DNA of 64,000 bases, from contig JAMWFC010000023.1 of the NCBI GenBank assembly GCA_027475525.1, positions 1-64,000 of the forward strand, in the 5' to 3' direction. The notes beneath the pieces were generated by a model. That model did not search any database and was not told where the DNA came from. It saw only the letters and a program-made list of their open reading frames with translations. The number at the start of each line of letters is the position of its first letter. Positions within the stretch are counted from its first letter, which is position 1. Shown here piece by piece: positions 1-16,071 of this stretch. Position numbers and translations under genes: made by a program. The DNA comes from Macrolepiota albuminosa. Lineage: Eukaryota; Basidiomycota; Agaricomycetes; Agaricales; Agaricaceae.

Positions 1-267
1 ACGCTCAGATTGCAGAGTCTCAAGGATAGCAATCAAAAGTGATGGAGTAAGTTGTGTAGGAGACTGCAGGTGAATGGATTCGCAATGCAGTTAGAAGCAA
101 ATTTAGCTGCTTCATTAAGGCACTGTGATTAGATGATTTTGTGTATACAGACATGCAGGCATATGTGGCGCAAGTGTGATGGGGAAACTGTGACTGACGA
201 TATCGTTTTCCGGAGAGTTTATGGGGTATGGGCCTGTTAAACCCTAAACCCAAGGGTCGATATGTTG

Positions 268-275
268 CACGTGAT
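268..275. promoter_or_regulatory. RTCACGTG-type E-box upstream of SMC5
   Basis: The sequence CACGTGAT (reverse complement ATCACGTG) lies about 310 bp before the SMC5 start. It matches the fungal Cbf1/CDEI-like bHLH consensus RTCACGTG. Similar sites precede ASADH, EMC6 and the NUP42/TAF4 pair in this window. Function is inferred from the motif only. Confidence 0.35.
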
Positions 276-588
276 TGGTCGACAATACCAAAATATGTGG
301 ACGACCAGAAACAAAAAGGCCCTAGGCCTGTAGCTGGACATACTTACAATCGCCTTAACAATGCCAAGATTGCTATAATAGGTGAGAGGGTCAAATTGGA
401 TTTTCATTAGCAAAGTAAAAGTAATATAAATTGCCAACCAAGACGGGACTCGACCTACCCTAAACTGCCAAAATCAGACCAAATTACCACTTCCTGATCG
501 GAGTCACAAGGACGCGTCCTTCTGGATCACTTTCAAAGTTTTTGTTGTCTAGAATAACTACGATCTCTGCACAGCTTGAACGCGGCTC

Positions 589-5536
<4,948 letters not shown>

Positions 5537-6023
5537 AGATGAGGAAATACTTCCTGTAACATGCATAAGTGTGTATCTTTATATCTTTGGTCGTTGAAGA
5601 CGTCGACGCGTCGACCCTCATTACATTACAGGTGGACTAGTTTTCATACTTACTGTATTATAGATGCTCCTGGCCGACGTGCCGGCTTACTGTAACATTC
5701 AGCTGTAGGTTATATATATCAATTAAAACTCCTGACTTAAGCAACATTCTTCGTGCTGATTAATATTCTGTTTATCTGGTTAGCGGAATGGGCATAGTGG
5801 TTTATGCGCCACATGTACCGGGAGATGAATCGTCAATTTCTGACGTTAGGAGTGCTTTTCACAAACGAAATATCGAAAATGGAAGTTAAAAAGACTAGTT
5901 CATTTCAAAGCATAGATGGCACGATGTTTCAAGGCTCTTGCATAACAGCACGTTCTGTCAATGAATTACTATACACTTCTAGTCGTACATTCGTAATTTT
6001 AGGGAGTCCAGGTCTAAGCCTAT
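5537..6023. other. intergenic region between convergent SMC5 and RRP43
   Basis: This is a 3'-to-3' intergenic stretch of about 490 bp. An open frame at 5804-6226 runs antisense into the last RRP43 exon and looks spurious. I see no RNA gene or repeat. Confidence 0.6.
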
Positions 6024-7147
6024 CTATACTCGCTCAGCTAGCACCGGCCGCTGCTTTGCTGCAGCAGTCATACAAGTTTGAAGCAAGTTTTGTGAAGGTG
6101 TCGTGTCGATACCTAGCTGGATGGCCGATATCAGTTCACCTGAGTCAGCGTCGAGGACCACGGAAACGGTGGTGTCTAGGAGAGGCTCCTCGAAGGATGT
6201 TGGATCCGCTAGGAGTGTGGTACTAAACGCGTAGAACATGATTTTGAGTTCGTTGTACGAAGGCAAGGACACGTACGAATTGAAAACACCAAAGGACATA
6301 GCTATGGGCGTCCGATTGATCTGGAGAGGTGATTTGGTTTTGCGTGTGCAGATTGTGCGGCCTGTCTCTTCGTTGTATGTTGCTTTCGGCAGTTGAGCTG
6401 TGTGTTGCATTGATATAAGAAGATCGTAACACATATGTAGAGGGGACTAACTGTTTTTGAGAGCGGCGACCATCGCGAGCAGCGCAGCGTCAAAAACGTT
6501 CCCGTCGTAGTTTATGCATGTCGCGTCGACGTAAAGCACCCATGCTGATTTCCCGTGATGTATACATAGAGAATCAAGTGGAAGGATGCCCGACCTATGA
6601 GCAACTAATCAGAAGATTTGAGAGGATACTAGTATGACAGACATACGCGATGAGAACCTCGTTCAGTCGGTCAGACAAAACCTGAGCCTCCTCTGTCGGA
6701 GGACCAGGCTTGAATTTCGGTGAACACATCGCTGGTAGATCAAGGTTAGGAACTATAACAATGAAGTTAGACAGAGCCTGAAAGGGAAAAAAAAAACAAG
6801 AAATATAGGACGCACCTAAAAATCCTTCTCCTTCACGATCCAGCTCAGGCTCAGCAATCTCAGCCTTCACACCGCAAACGACTGTCGTGTTGCCCAGACG
6901 AACAAGTGCAGAGCCATCCGCAGTTGTTATGGAGCCTGCAAAGTACATCCATACGTTCTTCAGTAGGTTGTAGATCGCCGCGTACGCACACACCGACATT
7001 CAAGTTGACGTCGCGCCAGGCATCGGGGACGCGCCCGTCAGGGCGGTAGTTTTCTGCTAGGAAACGTTCTAGGTAGACACGGGGATGGAGACGCTGGAAG
7101 ACAGAAGCTTTCAGGGCGTCGTTTTCTGTGGTATTTGTCGTAGTCAT
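6024..7147 (-). CDS. RRP43: exosome core subunit RRP43 (EXOSC8-like)
   Basis: This encodes an RNase PH-fold subunit of the nuclear and cytoplasmic RNA exosome ring, which degrades and trims RNA with Rrp6 and Dis3. Such ring subunits are usually catalytically inactive in eukaryotes. Five exons join in frame: 7147-6994, 6935-6816, 6752-6647, 6594-6452 and 6397-6024, giving 298 residues with introns of 52-63 bp. The N-terminus has the family sequence ENYRPDGRVPDAWRDVNLN. It is followed by SITTADGSALVRLGNTTVVCGVK, typical of Rrp43/Rrp42/Rrp45 proteins, then a middle segment with LNEVLIASGILPLDSLCI and an ALLAMVAALKN helix. The length fits Rrp43, and the N-terminal LERFLAENYRPDGR pattern favours Rrp43 over Rrp42 and Rrp45. 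The start is the first Met of a short Thr/Asn-rich leader. Confidence 0.88.
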
Positions 7148-7365
7148 GATAGAAAAATCTGAGTTTGCTATTCGCAAACTTTACTTGATTAGATTTTGCA
7201 TCACCCTCATTAGATCTAACCAGAAAAAAAAAACTGATATTTCTGTTATCTCACTGAGACTAGTGATTAGTAGCATTAAAGAATCAAGACCCCCAAGTAA
7301 AAGTGATTCCTTTTGAATAACTCTGTCGATATGATACACTTTGTTTCTAATCAATACTTCCTGTA

Positions 7366-8530
7366 CTAGTTTGCAATAACACCTCTAAGCACCGCCAGCT
7401 CTGCATTGATGATACTGCTAGTCGCCGCGCCAATAGAAACATTGTTCGCCAGGCACACAAACTTGATATCGAGCACTGGACATTGGCGAATACGACCGAC
7501 AGAGACGCCCGCGCCGTCCTGGAAATAGCGATCGAGCCTTGGCTGAGGCCGATCAGGCTCCTCGTGTACATCAATGATCTTCGAGGGGGCTGTAGGACAA
7601 CCGAGCGTCTGTGCATCGCAAGTGAAGTTCCTGAGCGCCTCACGGACTTGCTGGGGAGAAGGTGGCGGCCGCCGGGCAAAGCGGACGGAGACAGTTGCAG
7701 TGTGCCCGTCGATGACGGGGACGCGGTTACACGCCGCAGACACACGAAGTGGGGTCTTGGAATGCATATCGAATGAACGAGTGCCGTCATCGCCCTTGGC
7801 GATGCCGCCGAGGATCTTGAGCACTTCCCATTCCACTTTTTCTTCCTCGCCGCCGATATGAGGGACGACGTTGTCTAGGATATCGAGAGAGGGAACACCT
7901 GGGTATCCACCTCCAGAGATGGCCTGCATCGTTGTGACAAGGAGAGATTCGATGGGCCCAAAGGCTTTTTCTAGAGCAGAAAGAGGGATAACGATGCCGG
8001 TAGTGGAACAGTTGGCATTGGTGACGATGAAACCGCGTTTGATGGCAGGAGAGTGTTCAGCCTGCTGCTGCGGTATGATCGCAAGATGTGAGGGATTGAC
8101 GTAGGGCACGATGAGGGGCACAAGAGGATCCCGCCGATAATTTTTAGCATTTGAAAACACAACGAGATCTGCAGCTCTGAACGCCGCCTCTACACGATTG
8201 ATCAGTGACTTTCTTCGCCCCTCTGTATTACGAAGAGCACCCACCGATGTCTCCAGCAACATCTGCATCAAGTCCGGAGAAAATGATTGCGCATTCAGAG
8301 AAAAATTCGGGTTTGCACTCGGATACGATCAGATCCTGCGCTGCAGCTGGGATCCTCGCCGTCTGCTTCCAATTGACAGCAGTCTTATATGACTTGCCCG
8401 CTGACCGAGGTGATGCACCGAGGGCATGGAGGACAAACCAAGGGTGGTTTGCGAGAAGAGTGATAAAGCGCTGGCCGACAGTACCAGTAGCTCCGAGTAC
8501 ACCAATCTTGATAGATGGGCCGTCCGACAT
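7366..8530 (-). CDS. HOM2: aspartate-semialdehyde dehydrogenase
   Basis: This enzyme reduces aspartyl phosphate to aspartate semialdehyde with NADPH, the branch point for threonine, methionine and isoleucine synthesis in fungi. It is cytosolic. Two exons, 8530-8245 and 8189-7366, join across a 55-bp intron and give 369 residues, the usual fungal length. The N-terminal Rossmann motif is GVLGATGTVGQRF. The catalytic cysteine lies in TNANCSTTG. The C-terminal half carries SGGGYPGVPSLDILDNVVPHIGGEEEKVEWE, and a later stretch with CNRVPVIDGHT contains substrate-binding residues. The start MSDGPSIKIGVLG is the usual compact start. An in-frame upstream Met at 8611 would add an atypical 27-residue extension. 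It lies in tandem with RRP43, separated by 218 bp. Confidence 0.95.
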
Positions 8531-8676
8531 GCTGTGTCGAGGATACTTTGCGAGGAGGGGGCTCGTTGAATAATCTGTAATGCCCTCGGTGTCAGTTAAA
8601 CACGAGCTCATCGTGTACGACGACGTACTCGACGGAGATCGGTAGGCGCAGTCGCCGGACGCTCCTAAATTTGGTG

Positions 8677-8684
8677 CACGTGAT
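8677..8684. promoter_or_regulatory. RTCACGTG-type E-box upstream of ASADH
   Basis: CACGTGAT lies about 147 bp upstream of the ASADH start. In yeast, Cbf1 sites of this type control sulphur amino-acid genes, so a role here is plausible but rests only on the motif. Confidence 0.35.
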
Positions 8685-10106
8685 TATTGATCAATGGTGC
8701 CTTCTTTTAAAGTCTGTGCTTCTGACTCGGTCGGCAATGCTTTTTTTAGCGACAACTCTTCGTATTATGATATCTAGCTACGTAATGGAGCAAAGAAAAC
8801 TCTTATAAAGGAATCGTCTCTGCGTTAAGAGTACAACGGAGCAGATTGGAGCATCCCATGTGCACAAGGAAGGCATGATGAGAGCCATGCTTGTTTCTTT
8901 GCATGATGGTGCATCTTGAGTCTTTTACCACGTGGAAGCATCGGTGCTGTGTCCGACGTGTGAAGCGCAAAATTCGGACCTGCGAGCTGATTAGATTTTA
9001 ATCAGGTACAGAAAATCAGCTAACCTTCATTACAGTGTCGCCAAGTCATTTTGACAGCAAAGTATGGGTTTCTGTTACTTTCTATAAAATAATTAGCAGG
9101 ATCTTGGATTGCGTACGTGTGTGCATTTTGACAGCAAAGTATGGGTTTCTGTTACTTTCTATAAAATAATTAGCAGGATCTTGGATTGCGTACGTGTGTG
9201 TAGCACTAACACTTCGAGCAAGATGGTTCGTGGTTCTGATCCTTCGAGCAACCATGGCTCAGTATATATCTACAGTTGAGCGCCTTCTTATCAAGGCGCA
9301 CACCAATGGGTGGGTCTAAGCCAGACTCACTCAGACTTCTACCAGCACTGCCAACTAAGCGCGTTGATATTATGTTACAGATTTCCAATTGGGAAAACCT
9401 CACTTGGAAAATTGGTGTGAGGGCCTTCGGCCATCTTGTGGACTTGTGAATGCCGAGGGACTGCAAAAGTGATGGAATGAAGTATCTTTGATTCACACTA
9501 TGCATCTGCCAGTGTACAAAGCAGTGACAAACTAGCAGTAACTGTAATCTTCCCAGATATAGCAATCTTGCTCGATCGTATTTGTACCCTTCAAGGAACA
9601 AAGCGGTGATAGATAGAGAATCGGGCTTTCTTGGGGATGTAATCAAATCCTGTTCTTGCAATTGTTCTTTCGATATGGAAAACAAGGCCAATGTTCGACT
9701 AACCAATTATCCATAGAACAATATCACGAGATAGCAATCAGGCGGCAATAACGGAACCCTGTGCGTGGTTATGTTAATAAAAATAGGCGTGAGAGGTGGA
9801 TCCGGAGGGATTGAGGGATCTAGAATTATACTGTACCCATGAGCTTCGTAATCAATGATAGACGCTCTCTTACGAAGACTCCACTCCTCGTCTTGACAAA
9901 AGGGCAATGGGTGTGTGGAAGTACACACTGCCTGGCAATGAGTTTCGGAGGTATCATTGCGGAGAGGGTTCCTTGGAGTTCAGGGGATGATGCATTGACG
10001 AACAGCATTCTAAGCCGAAAGACTTCAGCTAGTATTAGTAGAGCTACTGATGTCTGAATATTGGTACTAGTGCAACTGGATAAGCATTTTCACACAACTC
10101 CAATTG
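8685..10106. other. gene-poor region between ASADH and EMC6
   Basis: About 1.4 kb separates the two divergent genes. It contains a 77-bp tandem duplication (9047-9200) and short antisense open frames. The longest (9706-9206, minus, 166 codons) has no recognisable domain and runs across one copy of the duplication's edge. I see no convincing gene. Confidence 0.5.
9047..9200. repeat. 77-bp period tandem duplication 2 (intergenic)
   Basis: This is exactly two copies of a 77-mer (9047-9123 and 9124-9200) with no mismatch, in AT-rich intergenic DNA. Confidence 0.97.
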
Positions 10107-10114
10107 CACGTGAT
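10107..10114. promoter_or_regulatory. RTCACGTG-type E-box upstream of EMC6
   Basis: CACGTGAT lies only 45 bp upstream of the EMC6 ATG, a position compatible with a core-promoter element. Function is inferred. Confidence 0.35.
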
Positions 10115-10158
10115 CGACGACGAGTGACGCGCAACGCAACGTTCCATTCTCAACGGCC

Positions 10159-10703
10159 ATGTCGACGACGGCTGAGGCCGCAGCACAACTCATTTACCCT
10201 GCAAACGTTCAGGCGAATTCTTGCCTAATAAATGTCAAGTTTCTCTCATCCTGCTTCGCTGGGGCAGCCGCGGGCATTCTTGGCCTTGAGAACTGGCTTG
10301 GCTTCGCTTTTTTCCTCGCCTCCACACTCATCACTTCTGCCTCAATTTATAACATCAATTGCCGCAGGCGGCCTGAAAAATACATTCAAGGGGGTCTGGC
10401 TGAGCTTGTCAACCCTGGGCAGGATATAACATCAATTGCCGCAGGCGGCCTGAAAAATACATTCAAGGGGGTCTGGCTGAGCTTGTCAACCCTGGGCAGG
10501 ATAATGTTTTCACTTTCATACTCGTTTGGACCTCTTCTATGGTAAGTCCGGTGATTTGCACAGAAGAGGAAGACCATGCGGACTCACCGGGACTTTTTGT
10601 ATCGTTTCTGCTTAGGTATTGTACATGGTGAGATGCCGACTTCAATCTTTTCCGCCGTGCCATGGGCTTATCACCTTTTCTCGGCGATCAAGTGTACGAC
10701 TAA
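10159..10703 (+). CDS. EMC6: EMC6, ER membrane protein complex subunit 6 (disrupted in this assembly)
   Basis: EMC6 is a small core subunit of the ER membrane insertase complex, which inserts tail-anchored and multipass proteins. Exon 1 starts at 10159 and shows the conserved AGAAAGILGLENWLGF segment in the first membrane region. Two tiny exons end the protein: 10616-10627 and 10693-10703, giving the conserved C-terminus GIVHVYD-stop. Two defects break the frame as printed. A 77-bp tandem repeat (10348-10503) duplicates the segment ending in NPGQD. After collapsing it, one base still appears to be missing near 10527-10533, just before the conserved LFYG. Restoring both would give a multiple of three and the family length of about 109 residues. 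I infer assembly or sequencing errors rather than a dead gene, because everything else is conserved. Confidence 0.85.
10348..10503. repeat. 77-bp period tandem duplication 3 (inside EMC6)
   Basis: Two perfect copies with period 77. It shifts the EMC6 frame, because 77 is not a multiple of three. Confidence 0.97.
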
Positions 10704-11029
10704 TCTTCGCGCCATACCTCGGGTCTCCGGGTATGGTTTTGCCCCTTTGTGCTCTTCTCGTGGGTTTCCACTCGCTCCTAGGCCCCTGTGGTTGTTGATG
10801 GAATGCCGTTAGCATCTCGTGTCATCGCAAGGAAGTACACAGATCTATTAGGACTTATTGTCGTCAATTTTTGCAATGTATTGAGTGAGGTATTGTAGTC
10901 TCCTGTCGTAAGAATCAGCAATCGATCGATGATCTTCAACGTAGGTAGAACGAGCCAGTCCTCAAAAGGTTGTCTATATTTTGCTTCGTTTCAGTATTGT
11001 CACATCAGCCTGATCGGGGCAGGATCTGA

Positions 11030-11068
11030 CACGTGGGAGCTGCCACGCGACTCCATGTAGACACGTGG
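11030..11068. promoter_or_regulatory. paired ACACGTGG (G-box-like) sites upstream of the DUF6593 gene
   Basis: Two CACGTGG cores lie about 30 bp apart, 130-165 bp before the DUF6593 start. Closely paired ACGT-core sites suggest bZIP or bHLH binding. Motif evidence only. Confidence 0.3.
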
Positions 11069-11195
11069 CAGTATCGGTGGCTGTGCGGTATCCGTTCCGG
11101 ACTTCCTTCCAGTTGCAGAAAAGAGGAGCCATGTTGTTGAAATACTGCCTGATCACATTCACTACCACCCCACACACATACAAAATATCCTGATC

Positions 11196-11990
11196 ATGCC
11201 TGGCTCGCAGGTTCTCCTTCAATATGGTGATGATCCCTTCAACAACACCTTCGATGATCTAGAAGGACGAAGAGCTTTCACTCTGTACGTCGACCGCCTA
11301 AATTCAAATTTACAGCTGTCCATCTGACTCTTGCCTGTGACCACAGTACATCTGTATGCTTCGTTCTTTCTGGTCCCAAAGCATGTAACAACTTCTCTGA
11401 TTCGCGTCTCGTCTAGGCTGGGCACTATCCCAATGCCGTCTTCAGACTAACACGCGAACCTGCATGGTCACAGCGACATCCGTCTATCATGGGGCCAGGA
11501 AAATCCTACTTTTACTTTGGACCAGAAAACGCGCCAGGTTACATAATATACGGCAACAATCGCAACACACTACCCATGCCCCATTTCCTACGACAGCGGC
11601 GCGAAGGCAGCACGTGAGTATCAAGCTCATGTTGAACGCTTGAGCTTTTTTTTTTCGTTATCTCATGGATGTTCGGCGTGGCTGACGCTGATTTCCGAAG
11701 GTCACGCTACTTCACTTCACAAGCTGGAAAAGATTACAAGTGGAGGATTTCTCCGTTGCGCATGGAGGTGTGTCTTTTTTTCTCGTATCTTGTGACCTTG
11801 AAACAGATCTTTTTCGGCGCTCTAGCTGTTCGATGGCCGCACAATCCTTGCAGTGTGGGAGTTGAGCCATCCAGATGCAGAGTTCCATGCCCAACTAACA
11901 ATAAACCCTCCTGGCCTTCCTGTCGTCACAGAAATCGTGACAACTTTGGCGATGAACAGAATGGCGCAGAAACTTCGATGGGTGTCGTAG
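11196..11990 (+). CDS. DUF6593 family protein
   Basis: This is a 174-residue protein of a family described mainly from Agaricomycetes, function unknown. Five exons join in frame: 11196-11284, 11347-11353, 11417-11613, 11701-11767 and 11826-11990. The second is only 7 nt long. Skipping it puts a stop a few codons into the next exon, so it is needed for the frame. The N-terminal half has DPFNNTFDDLEGRRAFTL and HYPNAVFRLTREPAW. The middle has DYKWRISPLRMELFDGRTILAVWEL. The end has the typical TEIVTTLAMNRMAQKLRW. These tryptophan and beta-strand signatures are characteristic of the family, and neither a signal peptide nor a membrane segment is visible. The biological role is not known. Confidence 0.75.
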
Positions 11991-12298
11991 CAGGCTCCCG
12001 CGCTCATATCTTTTGTCAATCCATGACCATCTTTACTATCACCACGACCTTTTCATTTGATCATTGTATGTATGCAACCCCAATATGAAAAAGCCACTAC
12101 TACATGTATCTCGACATAGTTCATTCACTCCTTCATTCGGATCTTAACCCGCGTGTAGCATTACCTTTGCAGATCTATCCATTTCTCACAATTTACAAAT
12201 ATATCTGATACCCTATCCTCTATTCTCAACCTAATCAGCTGAGACCAGGAAGTCGCCGTCATTAACGCCGCGGCATCTCCCAACTACAAATCGTAAAG

Positions 12299-15118
12299 TC
12301 ACTTGTCTTCTTCCTTCTGCGAGAGTTCCTCTCGGATCTTTAACAAGCGTGACCACTCCGGTTCGTCTTCGAAGTCTCGTGTACGACCCATGAACGACCG
12401 CACAATGCTGCGGCCGTGCAATTGCCACTTACTTTCCTCCACACGTGGTCCAAAGTTCCTTAGCACATCTACAATATCCTCCACCTCTTCAAGGGCTTCA
12501 CGCCACCGCTCTACATCCGTCTCACCCTTCTGCATCGTCCCCGCCACCCCGGTTCGATACCCATCCAGATATGCGTTGAGAGCTTCTTCCCAGCGACCCT
12601 CCCACGTGAGCAGCCGAGCATATGCACGGAAAACCCGCGGAGACGATACGCGAGGTAATAAAATTCGCTCAAACAATCTGCTAACGCTGCCGACTAACCC
12701 GCGTCCCTCATTTGGGTTCTGCGCCGCCACCGCCGCCGCTTCATCGCCCTCGGCACCTTCGTCTTCGGGGTTCGTCGGCGCTCGTGTGACGGCTGCGACC
12801 AGACGTTCGAGTACCTCAATATCGACGGAGTCGGCACCCATCTTGTCGCTTGTCTCCTCTACTACACGACCAAGAGCGCGACATGACTCCGCCAGTTCAC
12901 CGACGTCCATTGCGACGACCATATAATTTGACCACATGCGCCAATTATCATAACTGAATTTCAGACCCTGTTTGAGTGCGCGGAAGGCTAGAAGCTTGTT
13001 AGAGAAGGCAATCGATTTCGTGGTTTCCTCCACCGAGCTTTCCTCGGTGCCGTCAGCCTAAGAAGGTTGAGTAATGACCAGGATCAGCAGGATGGTCGTT
13101 TTTATGAATTAAAGAACCACCCATATGGTGTGGCGTCTGCTTACCTTGTCGTCTGAGGCCCTCTTACTTGAGGTCGTCCCGATTCGGAGATACATACTTG
13201 CAAGATTGTTCCAGCTCTCTGCATCGTCCTCGTCAATAGCGACACAGCGTGCAAAGGCGTTCTTTGCTTCTTCCCAGTCCTCAACGCGCATGGCCGCACA
13301 TCCGAGAATGAACCATGAACGTGAAATGAGAGGATTGATCGCTACTGCACGTTTGAGGCAAGTGATGGCCTCTGAAAACTTAGCCCGAGAAAAGTAGTAT
13401 CCCCCAAGCGCACGCATGGCGCGCGCAGAGCTGCCTTTGGATATTTTCCAAGCACGCTCATAGTGCTCGACCGCATTATCGGGCTCGAGATCACCTAGTA
13501 TGCACCACAACTTTGCCTCTCGTGCGTTGTCGTGGATTTCACGTCTGTTAACAGATGTAATTTTCCCCCTTGAAACTATTTCCTCCGCCTCCGCCTTTCG
13601 GCCTTCTAATAGATCCCGCACGATGGCTATTCCCTTCTCCGGTCGCTCAAGCGTGACCCAGCATTTAACAACTTCCTCCCACATCTCCAGCCTCTCAAAA
13701 ATTTCGAGAGCCGAGCGTATGACTCCCAGACTCAGGAAGCGCAGCGCCAGCTCTCGCTCGAGCTCCCATTTACTCGGAAGAGGGATGGAGTGAAAATAGA
13801 GCAGTCGCTCCTGCAGGGTGGAGTCCGCAGTTGGCATTTGATCGATTAGGGCCTGTAGCTGTAGTGTTGATCGTTCAACCGTGCGCGTACGTGATGATTC
13901 GAGGCGTGACCGAAGGAGAAGCGCCATTGTATGAACAGACCAATTTCGGGGATGGGATATTACCCGTGATATGTAAGGCGTCATCTGTTCATTAGTGAGA
14001 CCATGAGATGGCGACGTGTTCTTTACGTTGAGGCACATGGCGAGCAGGATACATTGATCAAGCGGGTGAAGGGGCGGCTGGGAAGAAGGGTTTATGTGCT
14101 TAAGACGAGAACTATGCGCAGATGGGCTCGAGGAAGTGAATTCAGTCTGTTCCAAAAGAGTGTCATCATGGAGAGCGATGGTTTCAGGGATATTGAGCTG
14201 TTGATCCTGAGGCTTCTCTGCACCCTCTTCCGTAGAATCAGACGAGCCCGTAGCTGACATAGTATCATCATCGGGCATGTGACTCTCTGCTAACAACACA
14301 AGTTGGCTGAGATCAGATTGTTGGAACTTAGTTCTTTTCCCAAGGGCACCCGTAAGCTCGTATTCCAGAGCTGTGGTTTTCGCCGCTTGGACAAATAGGT
14401 CCGCTGCTGACCGATCCTGAGAGAGCTGATGCTCCAGTAAGCCCTCTTCCAAAATCAGGCGACCGGCAAGGTCGGGCTCGGCCGAAAGACCTGCTTTTAA
14501 TGGCTCTAAGCCCGCCATCAACATGGAGGATTGAGGCACAGGTTCATCAAGCACTTGTTGGTGGACAAAGGCCACGCGCAGCCTCCACCATAAAGCCGAT
14601 TGACAGTGGTCGTAAGGAAGGGCCAATAAAATCTGCGCAAGGCGAAGGAAGGCTGCGACTTTCGTGAGATGGTACGCGGGCTCGCCGCCTTGCGCGAGCT
14701 CAGATATAGCCTTTCTGTTGATTGTCTCTTCTGTCACTTCTGTTGATTGCACGGAGATGATTTCTAGAGGCTGTACATCTAGATCAGGGCCAGTCCAATT
14801 CAGTTGTACAAACGCATGGAGGCAAGCAACGGCCAAAGTCAACCGTATAAGTTCAGCTTCAGCAGGTGCAGCGGCGGAACGAGGATTTAGGTCAAAGGCC
14901 TGATTGAAAGGCGAATCAAGATTGCCTGATTGGATGTGGAATAGCTCACGAGAATTGGGAGAAGTCAAGGCGTCACGAAACCTGCCCTCTACGACCGCTT
15001 TGGCTAGATCAGCAGCAGGACCAGCAACGTCCTGCATTTGGGCAGGCCATTTACCTCTCAAAAGTGCCTTTTCGATAGGAGAAACACTCGAACCCATTGA
15101 GATATGTATGTCGTACAT
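12299..15118 (-). CDS. TTC27: TTC27/Emw1-like tetratricopeptide repeat protein
   Basis: This is a large TPR protein resembling human TTC27 and yeast Emw1, which is essential and linked to cell-wall integrity and protein maturation. Two exons, 15118-13145 and 13057-12299, are separated by an 87-bp intron and encode about 910 residues. The C-terminal half of exon 1 has consecutive TPR motifs, for example SSARAMRALGGYYFSRAKFSEAI, AVAINPLISRSWFILGCAAMR and the next repeat ending DDAESWNNLASMYLRIG. Exon 2 continues with FRALKQGLKFSYDNWRMWSNYM, typical of this family. Either Met (15118, or 15097 beginning MGSSVSPIEKALL) could start translation. The gene is minus strand with about 0.3 kb to the DUF6593 gene, tail to tail. 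Confidence 0.85.
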
Positions 15119-16071
15119 TTGATCGCTTCTAGATTTTTTGGATATCTGTCATGTGACGACATCTGTTTAATCTTATCAACCTAAACCAAAAAGCGAGTTC
15201 TTTTATCCACGTCTTCCTCGCCTCGCCACAGTGGACAGGACCTCCGCGGTCCAATATCAATCTTTCTTACACTGACTTCTTTCTTATCTCTGCCTAGCAG
15301 CAGGGAAATACTTCCATCCGATCTCATAGGAGATCCGAGTTTATGGATTGATACCGAGAGACATTCCAGACCATGTCATGCTTCAGGAGATGACTTCCCA
15401 CATTACCACATTATTCCTGTGATCTTTCTTCTCATTCTCCATAATAAACGGAATTAAATCAGCTCCGGCAGTCTGGTTAGCAAGCTAGTTCCTAAAGGAT
15501 TAATGACATTCTGCTGAGAAACAACCTGAAAGAGCTCAAGATGCGACGTAATACTACTAATGCTCATATGGCGGCGATTCACTTATCAAAACCCGAGATG
15601 ACGATAAAAGTGACTTTTGCCCCGGCCGGTTCCTCACCTCAAGCTGGCAGCCTGGCTCAACTTGTAGTATTACTCTCACAGTGGATTGATTTCACACATT
15701 TACTAAAGTCAAACCAACGTTGGCCAGTTAACTTGATCTAGCCACCGGCTTACGGAGTCGTCTGTGCTCAAAGTGATCAATAGGGCCTCTTCAAGGATTA
15801 CCCACCCGAGGAGAACTGCTTCCGGCCAGAAGCAGATTTCTGAGGCAATTTTGGGGTTCGTGAACCGTTAGATATAGACGAGTATGTACGGGATTAGATT
15901 TGAATTTGATTTTTTCCATGTACTCCAAGGCTTTGCCACCCTGAGCCTCATGTTAAGCCGAATGTCAGCGTATGCGGAAAGCGCCGGCATTGGTGCCGAG
16001 ATTATGAAAAACACAAGTACAAACATATTTTCCGAAAGGACCGCACCGAAGCTTTTTTTGGACGTTACTGG
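15119..16071. other. divergent intergenic region between TTC27 and the 16 kb gene
   Basis: This ~950 bp head-to-head spacer must hold both promoters. I found no open frame with a recognisable domain, no tRNA and no repeat. Confidence 0.6.

Noticed and set aside
420..445. Possible tRNA B-box on the minus strand
   Set aside because: GGTCGAGTCCC resembles a B-box, but no acceptor stem or A-box is found at the right distance.
5804..6226. 140-codon plus-strand frame
   Set aside because: It overlaps the last RRP43 exon antisense and has no domain.
9206..9706. 166-codon minus-strand frame as a gene
   Set aside because: No domain, poor composition, no splice context, and one end lies at the edge of a probable assembly duplication.
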